A stretch of DNA of 64,000 nucleotides from Desulfarculus sp. (GCA_003605055.1 QZKP01000001.1:49651-113650); one strand, 5' to 3'. Positions 8,525 to 17,312 are shown, numbered from the stretch's first letter. Numbers and translations: made by a program. Notes: a model not told the origin generated them from the letters alone.

Positions 8525-9439
8525 CTAATCCTGGCCAAACAAACCTTGGGGTCGGGTAAGAAGCACCATCGCCGCCAAAGCGAAAATGACCACGTCACCC
8601 AGTCTGCTGCAGTGGGGCAACAGGGGGAACAGTGTCAAAATCTGGCCTACCCCAAACCCGGCTACGACCGCACCCCAGAAGCTGCCTAGGCCACCTATGA
8701 TGACCACAATGAAGCACTGGACCAGTATCTCCACGCCCATTATGGGTTGTACTGCCAGGATAGGTCCCACTAAGACACCAGCAAAGGAAGCTATAGCAAC
8801 ACCTATGGAAAAGGTCAGGGTCCATACCCGGCGTACGTCAATGCCCAGTATTTCCACCATGGGTGAGTCCGAAGTGCCGGCCCTAATGATCATGCCCAGA
8901 TTAGTCTTCTGTAAAAGCCACCAGAAGCAAAAGCAAAGTGTCATAGCCACCACGATCAAAAAAAACCGATATTGGCTGAATGGAATATTCCCGATGGTGA
9001 ACATCGGATCGGGGAGTGGTTTGACATAAGGGAGCCCTAAGTTGCCATAGATCCAGCGAACCAAGTCCGGAGCCGCCAGCCCCAATCCGAAAGTAATCAA
9101 TATGCCTAGGAAATCGGCATCCTTTTTACGATAGGTTGGTGCCAGCAGGAACCGCTCTACCACGAGCCCCATCATCGCCCCCACCAGTGGGACCACTGCC
9201 ATGGCCACCCAAAAGTTGCCGATCAATCTCAGCAGGGACCAGCCGACATAAGCGCCCAGCATATAGAATGCCCCGTGGGCGAAATTGGTGATCCCCAAAA
9301 GGCCAAAGATGATGGTCAGTCCCAGGGCCATTAAGACCAACACGGAGCCATTGACCAAACCTAGGTAGCTCTGCTGGAGCCAGATCAAACCCGGTATGGC
9401 CGCGACATCTCCAAACCATTGTACGAAGGCTTCTATCAA
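8525..9439 (-). CDS. livH: Branched-chain-type ABC transporter permease LivH
   Basis: 304-aa membrane protein with the LivH segments LGLTIIFGLLGITNFAHGAF (near residue 40) and VIIGGLGSFWGAVVAG (near 240). About eight membrane segments. TTG start after GGGAGGGTG. Partner of LivM. It is separated from the binding-protein gene by a stable hairpin (9488-9523), the usual arrangement where binding protein is made in excess over permease. Confidence 0.95.
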   Translation of the reverse strand: MIEAFVQWFGDVAAIPGLIWLQQSYLGLVNGSVLVLMALGLTIIFGLLGITNFAHGAFYMLGAYVGWSLLRLIGNFWVAMAVVPLVGAMMGLVVERFLLAPTYRKKDADFLGILITFGLGLAAPDLVRWIYGNLGLPYVKPLPDPMFTIGNIPFSQYRFFLIVVAMTLCFCFWWLLQKTNLGMIIRAGTSDSPMVEILGIDVRRVWTLTFSIGVAIASFAGVLVGPILAVQPIMGVEILVQCFIVVIIGGLGSFWGAVVAGFGVGQILTLFPLLPHCSRLGDVVIFALAAMVLLTRPQGLFGQD

Positions 9440-9487
9440 TGCTAAACACCCTCCCTACCTACGGACTAGGGGATAGGATAGGGCATG

Positions 9488-9523
9488 GCCCCCGCCGAGA
9501 TCCAGAGGCATCCCGGCGGGGGC
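9488..9523 (-). promoter_or_regulatory. Intercistronic hairpin between binding protein and permease genes
   Basis: GCCCCCGCCG pairs perfectly with CGGCGGGGGC across a 16-base loop. No T-run follows on the minus strand, so it is more likely an mRNA-stabilising or attenuating element than a full terminator. Confidence 0.6.
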
Positions 9524-9538
9524 ACTTACTTTACTTCA

Positions 9539-10762
9539 TTATCCCAGGCCTTTCAGAGCGCAGGATTCCAGAAGATCATCGCCACCTACAGATTGCTCGA
9601 CGGTAAAGAAGTCGAACCTATTGCTCATATCCGTCTTTGACTTACCCTTCATGAAGTAACATTCTTGTACTGCTGCATGGTCACAAGGCCTGATGACCGT
9701 GGGACTCTTGAGGTACTGCACCTTACGCCCTTCCAGGGCCTTACGCAGCTTAGCTGGATCCATGCTCTTGACCTCGTTGGTTACCTCTGCCAGTAGCTTG
9801 GGCGTCTCGTAAGCGGTTTGCCCATATGCCGCGGCCATGCGCTTGGTTTTGGCAAAGAACTTTTTGTTGAATTCTTTTGATGCAGCGTACTTGTCCTCAA
9901 GCTTCCAGTACCAGGGCATTCCGGCGTACATTCCCTCAAATGACCCTGCTCCAGCAGCCATGGCCCAGGGGATGTCGCTTACTCCGAAGAGCACCTTAGT
10001 TTGCTTGGCCATGCCAAACTCGTGCATTTGCTTGATGAGGTTTATCTGTCCGGATCCCCAGGTTACGGTGAACAAAACATCTGGATTTTTGGCCCTGACC
10101 TGGGGGATGTAGGTGGAGTAGTCATTGGTGGGGAACGGAGCCCATGTGACTCCAGTAAAGTTCTTGTGGGCTACTTTGGCCCAGTGCTCATAGGCGGGAA
10201 CCCACATCTTGGGCCAGGAATAATTATCGGCCAAGAGGTGCCAACGATCACCTTTAACATGGTTGGCCGCCCACTTTGCGCCGGCTGCCGCAGTCTGGAA
10301 GGGAGTTAAGTTGAGGCCAAAGCTGTACTTCCAGAAGTTCTTCTTGTTGTCCAACATGAACTGAGGGAGGTTGAAGTATAGAATTCCTCGCTTCTTAGCT
10401 AGATCGGCGAAGGTCATCTCCTCGAAGCCGCTGCAAGCCCCAGTAAAGTAGTTAATTTTGTCCCTCTCCAGTGCCTCAATCGCCTTTCGCCGGGCTACCG
10501 CTGCGTTGAACTCGGTGTCCCTGAGCACCAGTTCCACCGACCGGCCCAATATGCCGCCGCTCGCGTTGATTTCCTCAATGGCAATTTCGGTGGCTACTTT
10601 CTGGTCGGCAGCCAGTTCGGCTAAACCGCCGGTCAGGGGTATAAGAACCCCATACTTGATGGGAGACTCTGCCAGTCCGTGCCGCAGGAACCAAGGGCCG
10701 GTACTCACTGCCAAACCCGCGCCCGCCGCCAAGGCGGTCTTTAAAAAGGTCCTCCTTTTCAT
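9539..10762 (-). CDS. ABC transporter substrate-binding protein (LivJ/LivK, Peripla_BP_6), Tat-exported
   Basis: 407-aa periplasmic binding protein that would determine importer specificity. The N-terminus MKRRTFLKTALAAGAGLAV is a twin-arginine signal (RRTFLK then a hydrophobic stretch). The mature part has the family opening IKYGVLIPLTGGLAELAADQ and the GRSVELVLRDTEF strand. Start follows AAAGGGAGGGCAG. Ligand residues cannot be interpreted by eye. Tat export of a Liv-type binding protein is fairly common in deltaproteobacteria. Confidence 0.93.
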   Translation of the reverse strand: MKRRTFLKTALAAGAGLAVSTGPWFLRHGLAESPIKYGVLIPLTGGLAELAADQKVATEIAIEEINASGGILGRSVELVLRDTEFNAAVARRKAIEALERDKINYFTGACSGFEEMTFADLAKKRGILYFNLPQFMLDNKKNFWKYSFGLNLTPFQTAAAGAKWAANHVKGDRWHLLADNYSWPKMWVPAYEHWAKVAHKNFTGVTWAPFPTNDYSTYIPQVRAKNPDVLFTVTWGSGQINLIKQMHEFGMAKQTKVLFGVSDIPWAMAAGAGSFEGMYAGMPWYWKLEDKYAASKEFNKKFFAKTKRMAAAYGQTAYETPKLLAEVTNEVKSMDPAKLRKALEGRKVQYLKSPTVIRPCDHAAVQECYFMKGKSKTDMSNRFDFFTVEQSVGGDDLLESCALKGLG

Positions 10763-10795
10763 TCTGCCCTCCCTTTGCCCAATAATGGAAAACGC

Positions 10796-11362
10796 CTATC
10801 GATCACCCGCCGTTAGGCGGGGGTTGGGACATCTCTCTGCCCAGGACGGGGACGACAAAATCAGCTCTACAGCCATCCTAGCGCCTTTTTGATAGACGTA
10901 TTCGCAGGTGTGGTTATCACTGATTGGGACGTACTTCTGGCGTATCTCCCGGCAGAGCTTGGTGCCGAACTTCTCTTCGAACCGGCGGTGCAGTTCGTTG
11001 GCCAACTCGTCCGGGCAGGTTAGATCGTCGGTGGGCTTCCTGCGCCCGAACAACAAACCTATACACATAACCCCCGAGGCCAGGGCGCCGCAGATGTGGC
11101 CGGTGACTTCCACCGGCCACTGATCCGGAGGCCGCCGCTCCCGCCCGGAGGCTACCTCCTCCAAGAACACGGTGAGGTCCACTTCCTTGTCCTTGCGCCG
11201 CGCCCCGCCGCCGCCGTGAAAGCCGGTGGCGATGCGCACCATCTCTGGATCGATGATGCCAAGCGTCTCATTTATGGCCGCGAACACCGATTCGCTACAA
11301 TGGAAACCCTTGCTCCGGTTCTCCAGAGCTAGCCTTTCCGCCTTTTCTAATAGTTCCTGCAT
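10796..11362 (-). CDS. C_GCAxxG_C_C family Cys-rich protein
   Basis: 188 aa from the ATG at 11362, which follows AAAGGAA; an earlier in-frame start at 11503 would overlap the preceding gene and is not needed. The family pattern is visible: HCSES near residue 20, GGGGARRK, HICGALASGVMCIGLLFG, and C-terminal KLCREIRQKYVP and NHTCEYV. The conserved Cys residues suggest a metal or Fe-S site, but the family function is unknown. These genes often sit beside anaerobic redox and transport genes. Here it lies between the Mo hydroxylase and the importer, so it probably serves the same pathway. Confidence 0.85.
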   Translation of the reverse strand: MQELLEKAERLALENRSKGFHCSESVFAAINETLGIIDPEMVRIATGFHGGGGARRKDKEVDLTVFLEEVASGRERRPPDQWPVEVTGHICGALASGVMCIGLLFGRRKPTDDLTCPDELANELHRRFEEKFGTKLCREIRQKYVPISDNHTCEYVYQKGARMAVELILSSPSWAERCPNPRLTAGDR

Positions 11363-11442
11363 GTGAGGTTCCTTTGGTATGCTCCCGTATTCGTGTAATG
11401 CAATGGCCCGTTGTTGCCAGACCTCTGGATCTAAATCTCCAT

Positions 11443-13692
11443 TTACCTGTCTCTCAAGGCGGAGAGCAATTTTTCGGCGGTGATAGGAAGGTCTGTGATC
11501 CACTGGCCGCAGGCGTCGAACACCGCACCTGCCACCGCGTCCGGAGTGCCTATCATCGCCATTTCGCCAACCCCCTTGGCCCCGAATGGCCCCACTGGGT
11601 CGTTGGACTCCACCAATATTGACTTGATGGGAGGCACATCCAGGGCGGTGGGGGCGCGGTAGTCAAGGAAGTTGGCGTTTTGCATGCGCCCCTGTTCGTC
11701 CAACAGGATTGCCTCACCCAAGGCCGCGCCCAGCCCCATGTAGACTCCCCCCTCTATCTGGCCTACGGCGCCCAGAGGATTTATGGCTTTGCCCAGATCA
11801 TTGGCTGCAACTACCTCCAGCACCTTCACCCGCCCAGTGCCCGGATCCACCTCCAGCTCCACGGCCTTGGCCCCGAAACTAAAGGCGAAGGAGGTATTGC
11901 CGTGGCTGGGGGCGTCCCAGTGGCAACTGGTCATGATGGCCTGGCCATTGCTGCGGTAGCGGTGGAAGCGCACTATTTCGGCGATGTCGTGGCCCTCCTC
12001 AGGGCGGGACCTGAGATACACCCGCCCCCAGCCCGCTTCCAGCTCCCTGGGGTCGGTGTTCATCTTCTGGGCCGCGGCCTTCAGCAAGTGCTCCTTGGCC
12101 TCCAGGGCCGCATTCATCACAGCCTTGCCCCCTATGGCCGTGTTGCGGCTGGCCCTGGTGCCGAAGCCCATGGGGCAGTTTTCGGTGTCGCCGTAGACCA
12201 CGTGTATGCACTCCAGGTCCACCCCCAGCACCTCGGCGGCAATCTGGCTGAGGACCGTAGAGGTGCCCGGGCCGATGTCCACGCAGGAGGTGGCTAGGTT
12301 CACCGAACCGTCGTCGTTAAAGCGGATTGCAGCCCCTGCGAAGTCGGCGTCCGGGGAGCCGGGGTAACGGATGCCGGTGAAGTGCACTCCGCAGCCCACC
12401 CCCAGGCCACGGTTGGGGCGGGGATCAGCCTTCTTTTCCTTCCACCCGATCTCGTGGGCGACCTTTTCCAGGCACTCTGCAAGGCCGCAGCTGTGCACCA
12501 CCGCTCCTACCGCGGTCTTGTCCCCAGTGCGAGTGGCGTTGTGGATGCGAAGCTCCACCGGGTCCAGACCCAACTCTGCGGCAATCATGTTAAGCTGGGC
12601 CTCCCCGGCGAAATGTATCTGGGTGCTGCCCACGCTGCGCAGGGCCCCGCCGTAGGGTAGGTTGGTGTACACCGCGGTGCCTTCGTAGAGATAATTCTGG
12701 TAGCGATATAGCACGCCCTGCAGAGCACCATCCACCGATGTCACCGCCGGCACGTAGCTAGCGTAGCCCCCGCAGTCGCTTATCACCTGGAAGTGCCGGC
12801 CGGTTATAGTCCCGTCCCGCTTGACGCCGGTTTTCACATTGATCTCATAGGCGGGCTGGAAGGAGGAGTAAATAAACTCCTCGGCACGGGAATGGCCCAT
12901 CTTAACGGGCCGGCCGGTCCTTTTAGCTAGGATGGGGGCCACGTAATCCATGGGGAAGCGGCTCAGGGTCTTACTGCCGAACCCTCCCCCCACATGGTTG
13001 GTGACCACGCGTACTTTGCTGGAGGGCAGGCCAAATGCCTGGGCCAGCATATTGCTGGCCAGTGAGGGCATTTGGGAACTCAGATATAAGGTCAGCCTAT
13101 CCTGGTCCTCCCACACAGCCAGGCAGTTGTGCGGTTCAGGGCAGAGATGGGCCATCCTTTGGGTGTGGAAGGTGTGCTGGCACACATAGTCCGCCTCGGC
13201 AAAGGCCTGCTCTACTGAGCCGTTCTGGTAGCGGCAGCGTCCGGCCACGTTGTCTGGTGCATCTTGGTGGATCTGCGGCGCCCCAGGTGCTAAGGCCCGG
13301 CGGGGCTCGAAGACCGCCGGCAGCTCCTGGTAATCCACCTTGATGCGGCTGAGTGCCTCTCGGACCGTGTCCATGTCTACCGCAGCCACCGCAGCCACCG
13401 CGTCTCCTACATGACGAACCTTGTGTCGGGCCAGAGGCGTCTGGTCCTGCTTGGACACACCAAAAGACATTGGCGTGTCTTGGCCAGTGATAACTGCCTT
13501 TACTCCGGGCAGCTTCTGGGCCCGGGAGGTGTCGATGTTCAAGATGCGGGCATGAGGATGGGGGCTACGCAGCAAATCGGCCCAGAGCATGGTGGGGAAG
13601 CTCAAGTCGCTGGTGTAGCGCGCGGAGCCGGTGGCCTTCAACCGGCCGTCTACCTTGGGCACGCTTCGGCCCACGTACCGAAAATCAGGCAT
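11443..13692 (-). CDS. Molybdenum hydroxylase large (molybdopterin-binding) subunit
   Basis: 749 aa from the ATG at 13692, chosen because MPDFRYVGRSVPKVDG aligns with the start of the paralogue at 426; a GTG at 13707 is possible. It carries GGGFGSKT (Mo-cofactor loop), YGGALRSVG, and the catalytic Glu in GPFGAKGVGEMAMIG. Shares long nearly identical stretches with the + strand copy (for example PNRGLG and CGVHFTG). Overlaps the 2Fe-2S gene by 8 bases. With the next two genes upstream it forms a complete Mo/FeS/FAD enzyme. Not a CO dehydrogenase, since the CoxL active-site loop is missing. Confidence 0.93.
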   Translation of the reverse strand: MPDFRYVGRSVPKVDGRLKATGSARYTSDLSFPTMLWADLLRSPHPHARILNIDTSRAQKLPGVKAVITGQDTPMSFGVSKQDQTPLARHKVRHVGDAVAAVAAVDMDTVREALSRIKVDYQELPAVFEPRRALAPGAPQIHQDAPDNVAGRCRYQNGSVEQAFAEADYVCQHTFHTQRMAHLCPEPHNCLAVWEDQDRLTLYLSSQMPSLASNMLAQAFGLPSSKVRVVTNHVGGGFGSKTLSRFPMDYVAPILAKRTGRPVKMGHSRAEEFIYSSFQPAYEINVKTGVKRDGTITGRHFQVISDCGGYASYVPAVTSVDGALQGVLYRYQNYLYEGTAVYTNLPYGGALRSVGSTQIHFAGEAQLNMIAAELGLDPVELRIHNATRTGDKTAVGAVVHSCGLAECLEKVAHEIGWKEKKADPRPNRGLGVGCGVHFTGIRYPGSPDADFAGAAIRFNDDGSVNLATSCVDIGPGTSTVLSQIAAEVLGVDLECIHVVYGDTENCPMGFGTRASRNTAIGGKAVMNAALEAKEHLLKAAAQKMNTDPRELEAGWGRVYLRSRPEEGHDIAEIVRFHRYRSNGQAIMTSCHWDAPSHGNTSFAFSFGAKAVELEVDPGTGRVKVLEVVAANDLGKAINPLGAVGQIEGGVYMGLGAALGEAILLDEQGRMQNANFLDYRAPTALDVPPIKSILVESNDPVGPFGAKGVGEMAMIGTPDAVAGAVFDACGQWITDLPITAEKLLSALRDR

Positions 13693-14170
13693 CTTCCTGC
13701 GCTCCACTCAGCCTTTGGGCCGAGGAGCGGATAGCCTCAACTATGCGCGCGTAGCCGGTGCAGCGGCAGAAGTTCCCCTCTATGGCCCCTCGGATCTGCT
13801 CCTCATCGGGAGAGGGGTGGCTGGCCAGAAAGGCCTTGGCGGTCATTATCATGCCCGAGGTGCAGTAACCGCACTGGATGGCCCCCTTGGCGATGAACTC
13901 CTGTTGAATGGGATGCAGCCGACCTTCTGGGGCCAAGCCCTCGATGGTCTCCACTTGGCGTCCGTTGACGTCTACGGCCAGCACCAGGCATGAGTTCACG
14001 GGTACACCGTCCAGGAGCACGGTGCAGGCCCCGCACTCCCCCTCCCCGCAGATTTCCCTGGTCCCCAGCAGATGCAGGTCCTCGCGCAGCACCTCCAGCA
14101 GGGTGCGTCGGCTTTCGGCGAATATCTCATGGCTCTCGCCGTTGACGGTTATGGTCAGCCTGTGTTTCAC
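13685..14170 (-). CDS. Molybdenum hydroxylase 2Fe-2S subunit
   Basis: 161 aa from GTG at 14170, which follows GGAGGAGGT at ideal spacing; an upstream start at 14212 has no such site. N-terminal [2Fe-2S] motif CGEGECGACTVLLDG...NSC, C-terminal motif CGYCTSGM...CRCTGY. Length matches HcrC/CoxS-type subunits. Carries electrons from the Mo centre to the FAD subunit encoded just upstream. Confidence 0.94.
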   Translation of the reverse strand: MKHRLTITVNGESHEIFAESRRTLLEVLREDLHLLGTREICGEGECGACTVLLDGVPVNSCLVLAVDVNGRQVETIEGLAPEGRLHPIQQEFIAKGAIQCGYCTSGMIMTAKAFLASHPSPDEEQIRGAIEGNFCRCTGYARIVEAIRSSAQRLSGAQEDA

Positions 14171-14215
14171 CAGGCACCTCCTCCAGTAAATCCTCTGCGG
14201 GGCCCAGCCCATGAA

Positions 14216-15076
14216 TTATTCGAGGCCACAGCACTCCTTAAGGGCCCGGCCGGTCAACTCCTCCACCAGCCAACGCCGGTATTGCTGCGAGGCCCTGAGG
14301 TCAGAAATGGGGGTGCACCCGCGGGAGGCCATGTGGGCCGCTTCCTCGATGACCCCCCAGTTCACCGGTCTACCCTGCAACCAACTTTCGACCTTGCGGT
14401 CCCGGACGGGCACCGGCCCGACCGCGCCCATCGCCAGCCGCGTCCGCCGGAAGACCCCATCCTCCACCTTAACCAAGGCACCCACCCCCACTATGGCCAA
14501 GTCCATGGCCCGACGGTGAGTGAACTTGTAGTAGGTGCCCCGGCTTCCCGGCTCCGCCGGAGGGATGCTGATATGGGTCAGTATTTCTCCCCGGCCCAGG
14601 GCATTTTTCTGAACCCCCACGAAAAACGCCTCCACCGGTATCTTCCGGGAACCGTTCGGGCCATGCACATGGCAGACCGCCTGGTATAGCAAAAGGGGAA
14701 TGGGACCGTTGGCCGCTGGGGAGGCATGACAGAGATTGCCGGCCAAGGTTGCCAGGTTGCGTATCTGGCCCGAGGCCATGGTGATCGCCGCCTGCCGCAG
14801 CACGGGGTAATACCGGGCCACCTCCTTCGATTCCAGCAGCCGCGACCAAGTGACCAGCGCCCCCACCTTGAGGCCATCCTGCTCGTTGAAGGCCAGAGTA
14901 TCCAACCCTGGTATCTTCTTGAGATTAATCACCGCCGCCGGCTGCAGAACCCCGTACTTCATCAGGACCAGCAAATCGGTGCCCCCAGCCAGATAACGCA
15001 CCTCGCCTGCCATGCCAAGAGCCAGCCGGGCGGCTTCATCCAGTGTGCTAGACTCGTGGTAGTCAAAGCCTTTCAT
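14216..15076 (-). CDS. Molybdenum hydroxylase FAD-binding subunit
   Basis: 286 aa, the usual CoxM/XdhB length. FAD-binding segments are RYLAGGTDLLVLMKYG near residue 27 and TLAGNLCHASPAANGPIPLL near 110; the C-terminal CO-dehydrogenase-flavoprotein domain follows. There is no extra [4Fe-4S] insert like that of 4-hydroxybenzoyl-CoA reductase beta subunit, so the physiological electron direction is not obvious. Gene order FAD, FeS, Mo matches many aerobic-type and anaerobic hydroxylases. Confidence 0.92.
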   Translation of the reverse strand: MKGFDYHESSTLDEAARLALGMAGEVRYLAGGTDLLVLMKYGVLQPAAVINLKKIPGLDTLAFNEQDGLKVGALVTWSRLLESKEVARYYPVLRQAAITMASGQIRNLATLAGNLCHASPAANGPIPLLLYQAVCHVHGPNGSRKIPVEAFFVGVQKNALGRGEILTHISIPPAEPGSRGTYYKFTHRRAMDLAIVGVGALVKVEDGVFRRTRLAMGAVGPVPVRDRKVESWLQGRPVNWGVIEEAAHMASRGCTPISDLRASQQYRRWLVEELTGRALKECCGLE

Positions 15077-15125
15077 TTTTTCTCAGGTCTCCGTTGGGGA
15101 CCCAAGGCCGTGCTTGCCGGCATCC

Positions 15126-15512
15126 CTAACTTTCCGCCGGCCGCGGGGCAAAGCCCTTGCCGGTGCCGCCGGGGTGAATGGGGATAACGCAAATGAGTTT
15201 CAACACCCCTTGGCCCATGTTCTTGAGCTGGTGCTTCTCATCCGGCGGCACGTAAAGGGTGTCCCCGGGGCTCAGGAGGGTTTGCTTGCCCTGGCCGTCT
15301 ACATAGGCCCCTTGCCCGTCCAGGAAAAGCCACTGATGATCCTCATAGTGCTCATGAAACGCCGTGCAGCCACCGGGCTCAATTTCATAAAGGCGCATGG
15401 CGCTTTTCAGATCGCCGTCGTCAGCGGTCCATAAAAACCTGATGGACACGCCCTGGTATCCGGGCGTTTCGTATTTTTCTGCGGGCACTTGTTGAGTTTT
15501 TTTAATAATCAT
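15126..15512 (-). CDS. Cupin-domain protein
   Basis: 128 aa from the ATG at 15512 (preceded by AAGGAG). Cupin motif 1 is visible as PGGCTAFHEHYEDHQWLFLDG and motif 2 as PGDTLYVPPDEKHQLKN, giving metal ligands His, His, Glu/Asp-like and His. A single-domain cytoplasmic cupin; could be an isomerase, a dioxygenase-fold enzyme or a ligand sensor. It lies between the tautomerase and the Mo hydroxylase, so a role on the same substrate or intermediate is likely, but the reaction is unknown. Confidence 0.85.
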   Translation of the reverse strand: MIIKKTQQVPAEKYETPGYQGVSIRFLWTADDGDLKSAMRLYEIEPGGCTAFHEHYEDHQWLFLDGQGAYVDGQGKQTLLSPGDTLYVPPDEKHQLKNMGQGVLKLICVIPIHPGGTGKGFAPRPAES

Positions 15513-15582
15513 GCTCCGACTCCTTGCCCAGCTTGCCGTGCTTTGATATCCCGGGCCGGCCAGATCCCAGTGTCCGGCCACC

Positions 15583-15768
15583 CTATTTGTCGATCAATAG
15601 CTTGCCGGCTATGGCGTACTGGTCCTTAGAGTGCTCGGCAAAAAAGATGCGCACCGCATCGGGGTCCACCTTGCCCACCTCGCTTATCACTTCGGTTACC
15701 CGTTTGGCGATTTCCCTTTTCTGTTCCAGGGAGCGGCCCTCTATCCAATTGATCGTCACAAAAGGCAT
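15583..15768 (-). CDS. 4-oxalocrotonate tautomerase family enzyme
   Basis: 61 aa from the ATG at 15768 (AAGGAGG, 6 bases upstream). After Met removal the chain starts PFVTINWIEGRS, giving the catalytic Pro-1 of the family, and Arg residues follow in the usual places. Length is right for a hexameric 4-OT. It would interconvert enol and keto forms of a dicarbonyl or ring-cleavage product. In this operon it supports the view that the imported compound is aromatic or a keto acid. Upstream in-frame Met at 15804 would mask Pro-1 and is rejected. Confidence 0.88.
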   Translation of the reverse strand: MPFVTINWIEGRSLEQKREIAKRVTEVISEVGKVDPDAVRIFFAEHSKDQYAIAGKLLIDK

Positions 15769-15834
15769 GTCAGCCTCCTTGGTTGAGGTTGGCCGGCTGG
15801 ACACTCCGCGGAGCCCGGCTGTCGGTTTTCGGCC

Positions 15835-16404
15835 TCAGGCGCCCCAAGCGCCCGCCTTCTGACCCCAGACGCTGTGCGGGTAACGCTCCTCCAGCTCCCG
15901 CCTAGTGACCCCCAGCACAGAGGCGTTGCCAAAGGCCCGGAAGCTGGAAACGCCCCGGAACCAGATCGCCTCCGGGGCCGCCGCGCTTTGGGGATGCTCC
16001 TTGCAAGCGATGTCGAACAGCTCCGAGGCCTTGGCGAAATCGCCTTGGTGATAGGCCATGCGGGCTAGTCCCAGCTTAATCTGGCCCAGGAACTGGTCAG
16101 GCACCAGTAGGCCCACGTCGTGGTGGTGCTCGGTGCCCCGCTCATCGATGATGGCCACCCAAGGTGTCCACTCCACCCGAAACCGGCTCACGAGATCGGT
16201 CTGTTTGAGATAATCTATGCGCCAAGGCACGAAGTTCTGGGTAAGAAAGGCTATGACTGCTGAATCTTGGTACGTCACGGCACCAAACTTCTTGCAGGAG
16301 CCTCACCCGTCCTTGAAAAAATCTACCATTACCGGCAGGCCGCGCTGGCTGGCCTGGCGCAGAGCTTCCCCCTCGTTCCTGACCCATTCAATATTAGGCC
16401 CCAT
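15835..16404 (-). CDS. Thioredoxin-fold selenoprotein with UGSC active site and C-terminal TPR-like tail
   Basis: 189 aa if the in-frame TGA at 16303-16305 is read as selenocysteine (residue 34). The text around it is VMVDFFKDG-U-GSCKKFGAV, the normal thioredoxin-fold pattern DFxxxWCxxCK with Sec in place of the first redox Cys. Both sides are in one frame without any shift. The downstream part continues the fold (RFRVEWTPWVAIID, GLLVPDQFLG) and ends with a short TPR-like helical segment (YHQGDFAKASELFDIA). The ATG overlaps the GntR gene by 11 bases and has GGAGG 8 bases upstream. Ordinary gene calling would start it at GTG 16278 and lose the active site. Redox partner unknown. Confidence 0.82.
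16279..16302 (-). promoter_or_regulatory. Candidate bacterial SECIS hairpin after the UGA of the thioredoxin-fold gene
   Basis: Directly after the UGA the mRNA can pair GGCUCC with GGUGCC (one U-U mismatch) around a 12-base loop that holds exposed G residues. Position and size suit a bacterial SECIS. The pairing is modest, so the element is suggestive only. Confidence 0.45.
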
Positions 16405-17122
16405 ATGAGCTCACCTCCCTTGACAAAGGGTTTGTTTGCCCTTCCCGGCCCAGCTTGTCACCGGCGGCTTCCCAAGGAGAGGAAGCCAGCTTTGACTCTA
16501 TCAACCGCCTAACACTAACGGTGTGCTCCCCCATTAAGCGGGCGGAAGCTTCCGCGTCCCTTGACCGCAGAGCCTTGAATATCTCCTGGTGGGCTTGATA
16601 GAGCTCCCCCAAAAGCGGAGTGATGTCCACGGTCAGGGGCCGGGAGCGGGTCTTGACCAGGTTTAGCACCTCAATCAGCATCCAGTTGTCGCTGGCCCGG
16701 TATATCTCTTGGTGAAACTGGAAATCCGATTCCGAGTAGCGCAGAAGATTGCCCTGCTCCACCAATGGGCGCTGTTCCTCGAGGATTTTCTCCAAGCGCT
16801 CCAAAGTGTCCGACCCAATGAGGCTGGCCGCCAGCCGGCCGGCCTCGGTCTCCAGAATCTCCCGCACTTGGTAGAGCTGCACCGCCATGGGCAACGTCAT
16901 CTCGGTCATGAGGTAGCCCCGGTTGGCCTCGTGTCGGACCAGGCCGTCCTTTTCCAGCCTTCTCAATGCCCTGATCACCGGCGTACGGCTTACCCCCAGG
17001 TCCTGACACAGCTTTTCCACGTTTATGTGGGCCCCAGGATTGAAACGGTGCGTGAAGACCATTTTCCTTATCGCTTGCTCAGCCTGGTCCTGCAGGGTGA
17101 CCCGTGGTAATAGTTGCATCAT
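16394..17122 (-). CDS. GntR-family transcriptional regulator (FadR/FCD type)
   Basis: 242 aa. N-terminal winged helix at residues 10-75 (EQAIRKMVFTHRFNPGA, then DLGVSRTPVIRALRRLEKDG). The FCD ligand-binding domain follows, with the metal-binding pattern D/N...H...H (ESDFQFHQEIYRAS and GELYQAHQEIFKALRSRD, later GEHTVSVRRL). Such repressors sense an organic acid made by the pathway they control. As first gene of the minus-strand island, overlapping the next gene, it probably controls the whole island. Confidence 0.92.
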   Translation of the reverse strand: MMQLLPRVTLQDQAEQAIRKMVFTHRFNPGAHINVEKLCQDLGVSRTPVIRALRRLEKDGLVRHEANRGYLMTEMTLPMAVQLYQVREILETEAGRLAASLIGSDTLERLEKILEEQRPLVEQGNLLRYSESDFQFHQEIYRASDNWMLIEVLNLVKTRSRPLTVDITPLLGELYQAHQEIFKALRSRDAEASARLMGEHTVSVRRLIESKLASSPWEAAGDKLGREGQTNPLSREVSSYGA

Positions 17123-17247
17123 TTCCTTTATCCCCCCATGAGCAATCAGCAGAAATACCTACTCACAAGGCGCTTGGTACTAAAAAACCCCATTTTTGCC
17201 AGCAGTTATGACCCAACGCCACCTTTTGCCTCTTTGTTTTTATATGC

Positions 17248-17312
17248 ATCCTACGCCAAGCTGCGGGATAAAATCAACATAATTCCGACAATGTGTTGGT
17301 TTGGTGTAGGAT
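17248..17312. promoter_or_regulatory. Possible operator half-sites upstream of the GntR gene
   Basis: ATCCTAC (17248-17254) and GTAGGAT (17306-17312) form a spaced inverted pair in the A+T-rich leader of the regulator gene. This might be an autoregulatory site, but spacing is long and no second copy of the motif was found elsewhere. Confidence 0.25.

Noticed and set aside
16142..16387. A frameshift or pseudogene as explanation for the thioredoxin-fold gene
   Set aside because: The two parts are in the same frame and joined by a TGA; no shift is needed, and the other frame has no family similarity.
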